Part shown: positions 1 through 11,392 of the stretch, in pieces | Numbering within the stretch: position 1 is the first letter of the stretch | How the letters are laid out: each line of letters starts with the position of its first letter | Position numbers and translations under genes: made by a program | NCBI GenBank assembly: GCA_021464415.1 | Contig: JAKCWG010000839.1 | Span: 393,823 to 457,822 of the forward strand | DNA length: 64,000 nt | Reading direction: 5' to 3' | Source: Lonicera japonica | Lineage: Eukaryota > Streptophyta > Magnoliopsida > Dipsacales > Caprifoliaceae | Notes under the pieces: model-generated | Told to the model about the DNA's origin: nothing | Database searches by the model: none | What the model saw: the letters and a program-made list of their open reading frames with translations, nothing else

Positions 1-866
1 TTAGTAGAGCAACACTTCAAGAATTATTTTCCTTACATACAACAAAAACGTGTTAAATTAAAAAGGTATTTCCCATTAAATGTATTGGATTTATCCATTT
101 CTCTTAAAAAATAAATAAGAAGAAAAAAAGAAGAAGAAAATATATATATACACATATATGTATATATATGTTGTTTAAAAAAAAGAAAAGAATATGTATG
201 TTTCTTTTTTTGAGAGCTAGCATGTATACTATGATATAAAAAGAAGAAAAAGAAGAAGAATAAGAATAAAGTATGAATGTTGCTTTGGCAAGATTAAAGA
301 AAAAGAAGAAGAATACAGAATAAAGCATGAATGTTGCTTTGTGCCAAAGCTAACACATATGCTTAAATTAAAATAGAGAAATATAGGACGCTTTTGTTTA
401 GTATTGACATATATAATAAATAATGTAATATGTTATTTAATTGAGATAGTGTCCATTTTTCTCCATATCATAAGCGGTGCATCGATCGTTGTAATCGTCA
501 TATTTAAAGTTAATGTTATTATTTTCTTGTTTTAAATATCAAATAATAGATATAATTTTATTTTTTTGAGCAAAAATAAGAGATGTACACTTAAGTATAT
601 TGTTTCAGGGTTTACATGATACAAGGCTCCCAGAGCCCACCATTGCCGGAACGCACCAAGTAAACACCTTTGTCCTGAATTTTATAAAGGATTTTATAAA
701 AAATTTGCTTGTTCGCTCATTTTGATCTTTAAAATTCTTTTAGTTTTATTTTAGTATTCCAAATTTAAATTGCGTCTCAGTTTCATTTTTAAGTTAGTGG
801 AGCAATATTTCAAGAATTATCTCCCTTAAATACAATAAGAACATGTTAAAATATAGAGGTATCTAT
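1..866. repeat. AT-rich flank with diverged direct repeat
   Basis: No gene is visible here. Bases 1-70 recur in diverged form at about 794-866; both contain a stretch reading CAAGAATTAT followed by an A-rich run and GTGTTAAA/ATGTTAAA. A segment around 650-780 resembles 39868-40020 just upstream of the second CNL copy, which suggests that old duplicated promoter-flank DNA is scattered here. The element type is not recognised. Confidence 0.4.
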
Positions 867-2323
867 CACAAGTTATGGTAAAAAGTGCCTATCATCGTGC
901 TACCATATATATTTGAAATTATTATGCTATGATTTTCTACAGTTTTTTGACATATATAATGGCGCCATGTTGTTAATAAAATCATAATATGACATATTTC
1001 ACATATGCATGTGCACAACACGGGTTGTATGCTAGTAAGAAAGTATTATTAGAGTCTTCTTAGTAATTTTTTTACCCCTCCTGATATAAATGCTAGATTC
1101 CAACATAACAATAAAATTTTGAGAGATGCTATTGACAAAGCCCAATAATTTCTTATCAGCCAGCACAAATCACCTTATCTTTATTGCTTTTAATTTGACA
1201 TAAAATTATTTTGGCAGAAATTTGTTATTTCTTATCATATTTCCAAAATTTTATACGAACGGGAATTAAGATTTCTTGTTAAATAAAAAATAACGATAAT
1301 AATAATAAAAAAACCGTATTTTATGATTTTGATATTGGAAAGACAAATAAAAAAAGACGAAAACTTCGAGAGTCGTGGCTCGTCAAAAAGATAAAGTCCG
1401 AATAATGCACTGATTTAACAAAAAGTAAGTTGAAAGGGTTGTTAAAAAGATAAAATCGAATAATGCATCTAAATAATTAAAGTTGAAACACCTTTGAAAA
1501 TTTAGTGGGTTGTGGGGGCAATTCATCCCTTAATTTGTCTTTTCTTCCGTCCTTGCCCATATGAATTTTCTATTTAAAAAGTTGATGGAAATTTAATTTT
1601 GGATGAAAGTGATTCGCGAATCAAATTTTTTGAATTAAAATAAATTGAATGTAACTGTAAAAATTACAGTGAAAAAAAAATAGACAAACTTCAAAAGTGT
1701 GAAAGATTAATTACCCACACAAATGAATGATTCTTACCTTGGCCACAACTGATTTATACAATAGAATAATAATAAAAAAAAATCATAATATTCTTTACCA
1801 ATTGATTTCATTTTTTAAGGTTTCATGAATTATTTTCAAAGTTTACAATAAAAGTGACTTCAAAGAAGACATATAATAATAGCTAGACCATTCTAAAGAT
1901 TATTGAAATTCCTCCTCACATTAAAAGTCTTAAACCTTTTAAGGATACATTAATTTTAATAAAATCAATGTTTTAACAAAACAATTAATTATCATGAGAT
2001 TTTGTATATTGATTATATCATAAAAGAAAAAATATACTCTTAATTTAGAAGAGGAGAGGGTGGAGGGAGAGTTGTTTATCCATTGAAATGTGAGGAAAAA
2101 GGTATTACATACACGGAAACTTTCGGAGAGAGAGAATCGCGTACATAGCAAGGAAAAAGCTAAAAGTAAATAAATGTAAAAGAAAGGGATGTCAATTCTC
2201 AAATAAAGAAACATATCATATTATTACTTAAGAAATGATATAGATAGAGCTCCTCATCCTCATATATTGCATCAAATCAAATACAATTGAGAGTTCATCA
2301 TAATTTCAATTCTCACAAGAAAA

Positions 2324-5300
2324 ATGGCCGAGTACGTTGTTACGTTCTTTGTTGAAAGATTTGGAGAGCTGCTGATCAATGAAGCAACATTCATGTGCGG
2401 AGTGCGCGTCCAACATAAAGAGCTTGTTGCGGAACTGAGGCGGATGTGTTGCTTCTTAAAAGATGTGGATGGAAGACAAGAGGAGAACGCTACTCTCCTG
2501 CAAGACTTGGTGATAGAGATGAGGAAAGTCACTTACGATGCTGAGGACGTGCTTGAACTTTTTGCATTCAAAGTCTCGTCCAGGAGGAGAAGAAACGTCC
2601 TCCTGAGATTTGCTGGCATCTTCAAAGAAGGAATCGCCCTCTACAGGGTTGGCTCAAAGATAGACAGTATCAAAATCAAAATCAGCAAACTCACTGCAAG
2701 CTTGCAAAGCTATGGCATAAGAGCCGTACCGGAAGGAGGAGAAGGTCCGAGCTCTAGTCACGAAAGACAAAATCAGGTAAGGAGGATTTATTCCCATTTT
2801 ATCGAAGAGGATTTTGTAGGATTTCATGAAGACATCGGGACATTGGTAGGGGAATTGGTCAATCAAGACACAGATCGTCGAGTTGTTTCCATTTTTGGCA
2901 TGGGTGGTTTGGGAAAGACCACTCTTGCTATGAAAGTTTATCATCATCCGGACGTTAGACGCCATTTTGATAGTTTCGCTTCAGTTTGTATCTCCCAGAA
3001 GTGGGAAAAGATGGATGTTTTAAAAGGAATCCTAATCAAACTCAGCCTAGACGAACAGAAGAAGAAGGAGATCAAAGAAATGATAGAAGAAGATTTAGCA
3101 AGGGAACTTTGTGAGATCCAACAGCAGAAAAAATGCTTGGTGGTTCTTGATGACATTTGGAACAATGATGTTTGGAACGCCTTACGACAAGCCTTCCCAT
3201 ATGGATACACTGGTAGCAGAATATTGCTCACCTCGCGTATGAAGCAAGTGGCTTGCCACATTGATCCAAATGCTTTTCTGCATCCACTGAGGTTACTAAA
3301 CACAGAAGAAAGTTGGCAGTTGCTAGTGAAGAAATCATTCCCAGGAAGAAGAGATACAGGTAAAGTTCATAACCCAATGTTTCTAAAAGGCAATAGGCGC
3401 ACCTAGGGCAGCCATTGATCATTTGAGCGTCTAGGCACTAGGCTCTCATTGTTTTGAATTATACATATGTAATACTAGTGTAATGCAAAATCAGATGAAA
3501 CATTGTCATTAGGTTCAATTCGCTAAAAAAAAATAAGATTGGAGCAAAGGTTCCCATTCATTCGAAACTATCAATATTTTGAGCAACAATAAAAAAGCCT
3601 GTGAAAAAAATAAGAAAGAAAGAAAGAAGCAAGCTACAATAGAAAGAAAAATGGAAGAAAGTTCAAGATAAGGCTGAGCAAATAATGTTTATTCCCTTCC
3701 GTTCTCTTAAATCACAATGGGGTTTTTTAACAAAAAGAAAAAATGGCTGCTCTTAAAATAAAGAGAGAAAAAGAAAAGAAACTTGTTTATCTGCGTAGCC
3801 CGCCTAACACGATTAAGCGCCCCCCCTAAATCCTCCTAATTCATCCAGAGATTAATCAAGTGCCTAAGCGTAGTCTAGAGCCTAGGTGCCGCTTGGGCAT
3901 CGCCTTTCGTAACACTTTTATAATCCCGTTAAACTATTAGTTTAAGGTGGTTTTTGTTTATACCTTCTAATGCTCAATGGAAGTATATTCAGCATTAAAC
4001 GGTAAAACTGGTGCTTGTTTTCTCACCTTTTAATGCTTAATTAAATTAAAATTTACCATTCAACATTAAGAAGCAAGCCATGTGTTGAATGCTTAATTTT
4101 TACTTTAATGATTATTTTTTTCCTAATGTTGCCCCTGTTCTTTCTATTCGTCAATCATTGATGTATACCGTAATAATAAGGTTTAAATCGTAAAATGTGA
4201 TCTATTCAACCTTCGGACCCAAATAAAATCAAACATATTTCTTTTATCAAAGTTTTGTTCATTATTAAGAATGCAGAGTAATTCAGTTTTCAACATCCAG
4301 AGGTTAAAAAAACAAACATTCCCTAAAACATTTTTCGTGAGTAATTGGTTACGATCACCTCGTATTCTCATTAGCTGCCTAACATAAAAACAATGTGCAT
4401 CAATTTTATTCTTAAATTGTCATTCATTCTTGTTATCCAGAGCTTAGAGTTGAAACTCAGATGGAGAAGAAAGGGAGGGAAATGCTACAACCATGTGGGG
4501 GTGTACCACTTGCTATCGTTGTGCTCGGGGGACTATTGGCCAATAGACATACCTTAAATGAATGGGAGGGAGTGCATTATAGTCTTGGTCGGTATTTGAT
4601 GGGGGAAGGCATCGATAGACAAGACCAAAGAATTAAACAAGTGCTTACTTTAAGTTATGACAACTTGCCATATCAATTGAAGTCTTGCTTTCTTTATATG
4701 GGGAATTTCCAAGAAGATTATAAAGTGAGGATCAAAAAACTATGTCTTTTATGGATTGCTGAAGGAATGGTAGACCCTAAAGAGAAAGTGGAAGGAGAAA
4801 CAATGATGGATGTAGCAAAACGGTATTTGGGTGAACTAGCACAAAGGAGCATGGTCCAAGTTGAATTATCAAATGAAGAACATTGGTGGGAACCAGAGGA
4901 TACTTGTCGTCTTCATGACCTCATGCGAGAACTATGCCTCTTAAAGAGAAAGGGGGAAGATTCTCAATCACATGGAAATGTACATGATTCATCTTCTTCA
5001 TCTACCGGTATCAATAAAACACGTAAACTTGCAATTTATTTCGGATTGGGAATAGATTTACCCAATCTCAAGGAATTCAAATTGCTTAGAGTTTTAGATT
5101 TTGAGGGGTTTAAATTTGGTAAAAAGGGGATACCAGAGGGAATCGGGAAACTAATCCACTTGAAGTACTTGAGTTTCAGAGACTGCTGGGAGTGCAAGTT
5201 GCCATCATCAATAGGCAACTTGCAATTCTTGCAAATCCTTGATATTCGTGGTGCGTATATTTCTATACCGAATGTATTGTGGAAGTTGGAAAGCCTAAGA

Positions 5301-6083
5301 CATCTATATCTTCCTGAGTATATTGATAGCACAAATGAAAAATTAACATTGGATGGCTTGAGCCGTCTAGAGATATTGGAGAATTTTGATACAAGAAAGT
5401 GTGTCCCGAAAGATCTCTTGAAATTGCCCGAATTGCGAAATTTGAAAGCAACAGTTAGGGTGGGGTGTATGGAGGACATGGAAACAATCATCAACTATCT
5501 AAATGCTACTTCACACCAATTACGATGTACATACCTTCGTATTATACTTGATTTTGAGGAAGAAGAGCCCTTTCCTGTCTCTAGAAAAGTGCTTGAGATT
5601 CCTAGTCTTGAGAGGCTGGAGCTAGAGGGGAAAATAGGTAAGTTACCGGAATATCGTCAAATCCATTCATCCGCGAGCCTCACCAGAATAGAGTTATATA
5701 AATCAGGACTTACGGAAGACCCAATGACAACACTAGAGAAGCTCCCAAACTTGCAATATCTTCAATTAGGGCGTGAATCGTATGTTGGAAACGAAATGGT
5801 TTGTTCTGCTGGGGGTTTCCCCCAACTGCGAGGTCTAAGATTGTGGGAGTTGCGTAAATTAGAGGATTGGCGAGTGGATGAAGGAGCTTTACCCCTTCTT
5901 TCTTCTTTAACTATTAGTTACTGCGAAGAAATGAAGAGGTTTTCTGAAGGACTGAAATTTCTCCCTAAACTTCAAAAATTAAAAATTTCTTTTATGCCCA
6001 AAGTATTCGGAGATAAGGTTCGAGGAGAAGATTCTTATATAATCCGGCACGTGCCTTCCATCACAATCGAGTACGAGCAATGA
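2324..6083 (+). CDS. CC-NBS-LRR (CNL) disease resistance protein, RPP8/RPP13-like; join(2324..3359,4441..6083)
   Basis: This is a predicted cytoplasmic intracellular immune receptor (NLR) of 892 aa. Exon 1 ends at donor GT 3360-3361; the 1081-bp intron ends at acceptor TCCAG (4436-4440). One base of a Glu codon lies before the intron and two after it. Seen in order: an Rx-type coiled-coil N-terminus (about 1-130) with an EDVID-like motif YDAEDVLELF at 71-80; P-loop GMGGLGKTT 192-200; kinase-2 CLVVLDDIW 271-279; RNBS-B GSRILLTSR 297-305; RNBS-C about 322-339; GGVPLA (GLPL motif) about 365-370; RNBS-D CFLYMGNF from about 428; an MHD-type motif with the variant LHD at about 503-505; then leucine-rich repeats from about 540 to the end. 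The start is chosen because the context AAAAATGGCC is conserved in the second copy and gives the usual MAEYVV-type N-terminus. Length and domain order match a complete CNL, and no stop or frameshift is present. The ligand is unknown. Family assignment rests on motifs; subfamily is an inference. Confidence 0.93.
3378..3914. repeat. TIR-like repeat inside the CNL intron
   Basis: The intron contains a block whose ends are imperfect inverted repeats: TGTTTCTAAAAGGC at the left, and the complement of GCCTTTCGTAACA at the right. Near each end lie CCTAGG/GCCTAGG-rich motifs of the kind found in a widespread plant dispersed repeat. A diverged counterpart sits at the same intron position in the second CNL (about 41163-41700), so it was already there before the duplication. 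No clear target duplication is seen, and the superfamily is not assigned. Confidence 0.5.
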
Positions 6084-6330
6084 ATTGGAGAAGTATGAAC
6101 CAGGTACCACTTTTCTTAATTATCTTATAGACCATTTTATTTTTTTAAAGTAATTTTTGTAAATAAGGTACAAGGTCTATAATAATTTTAGTAAAACAGT
6201 TAACGAATAATAATTTTTTTAAATTTAAAGACTTAAATATCATTATTAATTTTAAAATAAGGGTTTGTTTACGGATCTAAAAAAAAATTAATGTAAATTT
6301 ATTTTGCATGATATATTTATATTTTTTAGA

Positions 6331-7498
6331 GGATATTAAAAAATAGGGCTTATATAAAAAAGTTTTATACAAAACAACCAGGGAATACTATTTTTGTAAA
6401 TTAAGAGCCGATATTTAACCAAACTCTAAAAAGATGGCAAAGTTAACTTTGCAGTAGATTTTTAAATTATATTTTCTTATGGAATCTTGCAAAATTAAAT
6501 TTGCACTACAAGTTTTTTAGCATATTATCATACATAAGTGTTTAATTGACAATACTTTAGAATAATTTTTATTTAGATATTACTGGATGCGAGGAGATGA
6601 AGAGGCTTCCCGAAGGACTTAAATTTTTCACTAAACTCCAAAAATTGGAGATTTGTTATATGCCCAAGGCATTCGGAGATAAGGTTCGAGGAGAAGACTC
6701 TTACATAATACGGCACGTGCCTTCCGTTACAATCAAATTCGAGCAATGAATTGGAGAGGGAGGAACCAGGTATACTTTTCTTAATTATCTTATGAACTAT
6801 TTTTTTAAAAAAAAATAATTTTTGTAAATAAGGTAAGTTTTTGCGTAATAATGTTTTTCCTAAAAAAATTTAGTAATAATATTTTTGAGAAATAATGGCC
6901 TAAATATCATTATCATTTTAAAATAAGAGTTTGTTTATCAATTGTGTTTTAAAATAAGAGCTTTAACCGAGTGCAAATTTAACTTTGTATAAAATTGTGT
7001 TTTGTGCAAACTTAACTTTGCAAAAAAAAATAAAAATTAATGCAAATTTGTTTTGCATGATGTGTTTATATTTTTTAACAAGTATATTTTTACCTCAAAG
7101 TGATAGACTACGTTCAATATGAAATTCGTAAAACTTTAAAATGTCGTCAAATAAACATAAATACATAGTAATGGTTTAGAAAATAAGGAATGCAAACTTA
7201 ATTTCGAAAAAATTATTGTATGCATTTTATTAATAAATAGGTTTTGAATATGTAATTTATTAAAATTATTCTAAAGCACCCTCAATTAAACACTTATTTA
7301 TAATAATATGCTAAAAAACATATAGTGCAAACTTAATTTTGCATAATTATATAAAAAAAAATACAATTTAAAAATCTACTGCAAAGTTAACTCTGCACTC
7401 ATTTTGGAGTTTGGTCAAATATATACCTTTAATTTTCAAAAATATTATTCTCTTTTTTACATAAAACTTTTTCTAACAAACCCTATTTTTTAATATCC
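6331..7498. repeat. Inverted repeat (arms about 240 bp) flanking a duplicated CNL 3' end
   Basis: The left arm (about 6331-6573) and right arm (about 7257-7498) are reverse complements with moderate divergence. Shared landmarks include GCAGTAGATTTTTAAATT in the left arm against its complement near 7370, and TTTTTTAGCATATTA against TAATATGCTAAAAAA. The roughly 680-bp spacer holds the duplicated terminal coding fragment and a direct repeat of sequence lying just 5' of the left arm. No transposase is visible. It could be a TIR element broken by a tandem duplication. Confidence 0.7.
6579..6749 (+). pseudogene. Duplicated 3'-terminal coding fragment of the CNL
   Basis: This stretch gives 57 codons including the stop. 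They match the last segment of the CNL (genomic 5911-6083): the same C-x-E-E-M-K-R start, FGDKVRGEDSYIIRHVPS and a final EQ. Substitutions are few. It is preceded by an acceptor-like TTTATTTAG and followed by the same UTR and donor-like site as the parent gene. It lacks a start codon and all upstream domains, so it is not a gene on its own. Because it lies after the functional stop codon, splicing onto it would change only the 3' UTR. Confidence 0.85.
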
Positions 7499-8238
7499 CG
7501 AAATATTTTTTACTTCATCAAATTATATATATATATATATATTTATTTATTTATTTATTTAAAACAGGTAGCAGATGCCTATTTGTGAGCCACAGTGGAC
7601 CATTGCAAGCACACCGAGGCGAAAAAAGTGACGACGCCAGAGTCATGTGGACTACAATTTTTTGACCCAAAATAGCCTAAAGAATTCATATCACTGTCGA
7701 TGGACGCTATTTTTTGGCCAAATTTCTTCATTTAGGCATCTTAATCAGCAAATTTACTATTTACATGATGTTTGAATTTGCTAATAAGTTGAGTTATGAA
7801 TGTCATAGTTGACTTCGGTCCAATTGGCATGATTATCCCACGATCTTTCTATTTTTTTATTTTTGGGAGTTATTTTGAATTTATTTCCTTACTTGCAATT
7901 ATGTTACCTATAAGAGGATTTCTTTGTAATCACTAAGGTAAACTACTATTGAATAAAATTGTGAGTGTTTTTTTTTTATATCGAGTGTTTATTGCCTGCT
8001 CAACCAAGATTTGTCGATTTCATAAATTTCTGCTACATTAATTTTTTTATTTTTTCACTTCACAACGTCACTTTCAAATTTAATGGAACCCGTGTCATTG
8101 CAAAACTAGACTCATATTATTGAATAAAAGTTTCTCTCTCGCACTTTAGCAGAGAACATCCAAGGAAATAATATATTCAATACCAAGGGTGTGTTTGTGT
8201 ACATTGAATTGCAATTTTCAAAATTACAATTTTAAATA

Positions 8239-8903
8239 TGTTGTGATTATTAACAATAAATCACGCCACGGATCGTAATTCAAATAGTAGATATTAATAA
8301 CTAGAAATAATAAGGATGAGAAAAAAGCAAGAAGATAGATAATGGAACACACAATATTCGACAAACGAAGATTTCACTAATTCTTTGAAAACGAATACAA
8401 AATTTATCACAAGAATTATTGCACTCAAAACTCTCACAGAAGAAGAAAAAAATCAGCAGCCATTTAACCTCTCTCTTACAACAAGATGAACTCTCCCACA
8501 AATCCCCACAGAAAGAAGAATAATTCTCTTATGCCTTAATCTATTGAATGATTCTATCTATATATAACAATATAATAGAGCCCATCCAATCTAGAATAAG
8601 GTAACAAAAATCCTACGTAAATAAGGAAACTATTAACAAGGTAATAGAGACCAAAATAAACAAGGAAACCAAGTTTGATAAGGAAACATATTTCTCGCCC
8701 AGCTGCAATACGACTTTTGCACTTTTACCGCATAACTGCAAAAGTGCTTTTGCACCATTCCAGAATGCAATTTTCTGGGTGCAAAAGTGCTTTTGCACCT
8801 TTTCGGAACCGCAAATCCTCTTTTGCACCATTCAAGCGAACAATTTGATTTCCCATAAAACTCATCTTTTTCTTGGGTTTGGAACCGAGCAAAAAACACA
8901 ACA
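8239..8903 (-). mobile_element. Solo LTR, Ty1/copia-like (TSD AAATA)
   Basis: This 665-bp insertion has ends TGTTGTG...CACAACA and is flanked by AAATA (8234-8238 and 8904-8908). The corresponding position in duplication copy B (about 43145) is an uninterrupted empty site, which confirms both boundaries. A TATATATAG-like promoter (near 8560) reads on the minus strand, with about 320 bp of R-U5-like sequence after it. No internal coding region or second LTR is present. Four near-palindromic repeats around GCAAAAGTGCTTTTGC lie at about 8705-8835. Confidence 0.88.
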
Positions 8904-11392
8904 AAATATTTGCAGGTACATTCTTTAGTGAATTTATTGATTTCAATTACAATTCTATAATCTCTTGATTATATGTAAAAGTAGTAGCCAAATGTCAAAG
9001 AAAAATGTACATTCAAACTTTTTGATGAGAAATAATTAATACGGGACACTTTCCAATGAACTTTTGTGCTGTTTGCATATACATGCTAATCATTTTGAGT
9101 GAATAAGTATACTTTATAATAAATTGCCTTGGATAATAGATTGAATGATGCGGTTTGTATACATTTATGGTTTGAAGATAAAAAGTAAAGCAATAAAGGA
9201 CAAAAACTATAGCAAAATACAAAAAAAATTTAAAGTTAGAAAGAACAGTGTAGTGAACTAGTCCAATTGTTCGAAACCTTCATGTTTTGTGCTCCTTCAG
9301 TTCAAATTTTGCTTCATTTATGAAATTCTAAAATTGTAAATACAATTCGCACTAAAACTTTTTGTAATTCACATCGAGAGGTTGAATCATAAATTGATGA
9401 AATTCAAATTTTCTATGTGAAATTATTATTTTGAACTGTAAAAACGAACATAAACTCGAAACAGACGTGGCATTATTGCATGTGATACTCATTCACATTG
9501 TATAAAAACAATTTTTTTTGAAATATTATTTAATTGCAATTAGTATAATTAATTTAATCTCTTAAGCATTTTTCATGACAATGGTTTTGAGATTTATATA
9601 TAATTTATTGTATATGTTTTCTGGCAATATGTGTAGTGACTTTGTAGGAGGGGAGTTTTATTGACAGGTTTAAATTGAGAGACAATATAAAATTATTTCA
9701 TATTCATTTGTTATGAAAAATATGTTGATTTTGTGCATATATGATACATGTTTTTACTGGCAGTTTGATTAGTGGTTTTCTGCCAATTAAATTATATGTC
9801 TTGTTGGCAATTGAAATAAAGGCTTTTTGCTGATTATGTGGCTTAATGTGATAATTCAAATGATAAATTTGTGTTCACATACCAAATGCCCTTATGATGG
9901 TATGAATTATTTTAGTCAATTAATTAATATTATTTATTATTTATTATTATCCTAACTTTGTACTAATTCTTGTGTGCTGTGCATTCTCCCTTAACATTTG
10001 GATACAAGTTTGACTGTAGAGTTGGATTAAACTGGTGGGTCTGACTCACTCGTTGAGTTTATTTAATTGGGAATGGGTAAAAAAAATAAAAATTAACAAC
10101 TTCCATAAGAAATGTAAGCATAATACTGAACTGTAACATTGAAGTTTGTTTGTTTTCTCACTTCGCTCTTTAAAAATTATAAATGTAAGCATAATACTAA
10201 ATTGTAACATTGATTCCACAATTTCGTTCCTATTTTACATCCACATCATCACCCACAAAATATACCACCTCCATCAGGTATCAAAATCTCCCTTTTACGT
10301 GAATTTGTGTGTTGAGGAATTTATATTGAACCAAGAGTATGTGAAATTTATAATTATTATTTTCATCATAACTTATTACTCTTAGGTCTGTATAGGGTAA
10401 TTTTATTCTATTTACTTTAACTGTTGTGTATTCTCTCAAAGGCTATGTTAACTTCTGAGAAATGTCACTAATCTTAACTACAATAAACAAATAATTTCGT
10501 GATGCTCTGACTTTTCCAAGTCTAAGACTCCCCTCAACACCCATATTCAACCATTACTTTAAAATAGTATAATTAAGTTTACTCCTATAATACTCTAGTA
10601 TTATTATAAACGAACGATACATGAGATCTAAGTTTGGTTCAGTGGTTAAGAGCGCTGTTGATCATAGGATCCATCAAGATTTAAAACCCCTTTCTCTCCT
10701 TTTTTTTTTTCTTTTAAAGGGACCAACATATCTCATCTTCGATTTAATATAACTAGTTTTTGTGCACGTATGTTGCACGTGGTTTTAGTTCTTGACAAAT
10801 GTTATATATTAAACTCATTAATAAATATTTATATATTAATAATTGAATAATTAGTATGAAATAAAAATAATAACAAATAAACATAGTACCGAGTGTAAAA
10901 TTCTTTGAATTTTTTTTACCAACCTAAAAGTCTTGTAATTTTAATACGATCTATTAAATAACTTTCTTCTTGGGAAGTTTGTTATGAAGTTATATAGAAG
11001 TCTTATACATAACACATAACTTAATACGAATTCTAACATGTTTAATTATTTTTGCCAAATAAAGTAGAGTTTAAATTTGTCTGGGATATAAAATCTATCT
11101 TAAAATTTTTGTTTAATTATTTTAACAAAATTGAGTAGAGTTTGAATTTATTTGGAATACTAATACTAACATAAAAATATATGGAGTTATAATATTTTAT
11201 TTAATGTAAATCTTAAAAAATTTTGTTTAAAATCGAGGAGCATATTTGTCTTCACAAAAAAAAGGAAAAAACACTTAAGTTATTCATTTATATATATATA
11301 TGAATGAGTTTTCAATGGGTATTGTCTCTCTCGACTCATCGATGGGTACGAACAATAATTAATGTCCATTAGTGATGTGTCAACACCTTTAA
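8904..11392. other. AT-rich non-coding DNA
   Basis: The start of this interval (to about 9190) is the end of the segmental duplication. The remainder is AT-rich with no open reading frame resembling a known protein. The only recognisable item is a short tRNA-derived SINE-like segment near 10.63 kb. Confidence 0.5.
10625..10735 (+). repeat. tRNA-derived SINE-like fragment
   Basis: An A-box-like stretch (TGGTTCAGTGGTTAAGAGC, about 10633) is followed about 35 bp later by a degenerate B-box (AGATTTAAAACCCC) and then a pyrimidine/T tract. This is the arrangement of a plant tRNA-derived SINE head. The B box is too degenerate and the stems too poor for a functional tRNA. No TSD was found, so it may be a truncated copy. 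Confidence 0.4.

Larger units (their letters stand above)
6084..7970 (+). other. Probable 3' UTR of the CNL with introns and poly(A) signal
   Basis: Just after the stop codon, GAACCAG|GTACC (donor 6104) resembles a splice donor. The equivalent sites after the duplicated terminal fragment (6770) and in the second CNL copy (about 41970) are conserved. Acceptor-like sites are TTTATTTAG at 6576 and AAAACAG at 7567; the latter precedes an exon-like segment conserved in copy B. AATAAA at 7952-7957 is a candidate poly(A) signal. The splicing is inferred from site conservation only. Confidence 0.4.
930..9190 (+). repeat. Segmental duplication, copy A (carries the intact CNL)
   Basis: This block aligns collinearly with copy B at about 34130-34640 plus 39530-43558. 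Shared landmarks are the ACACGGGTTGTATGCTAGTA segment (about 1018 and 34180), the 5' leader and ATGGCC start (2324 and 40131), exon 1, the intron and its embedded repeat, the terminal coding segment, the 3'-UTR exon starting GTAGCAGA (7568 and about 42068), and the tail reaching TTTGTATACATT (about 9157 and 43530). Copy A has gained a solo LTR at 8239-8903. Copy B has gained a MITE and about 4.9 kb of upstream insertions. Boundaries are approximate and judged by eye. Confidence 0.8.

Noticed and set aside
2272..2965. Open frames on the minus strand across CNL exon 1
   Set aside because: They are shadows of the CNL reading frame with no domain of their own.
10625..10735. Possible tRNA gene
   Set aside because: The A box is fair but the B box and stems are too degenerate; a SINE fragment is more likely.
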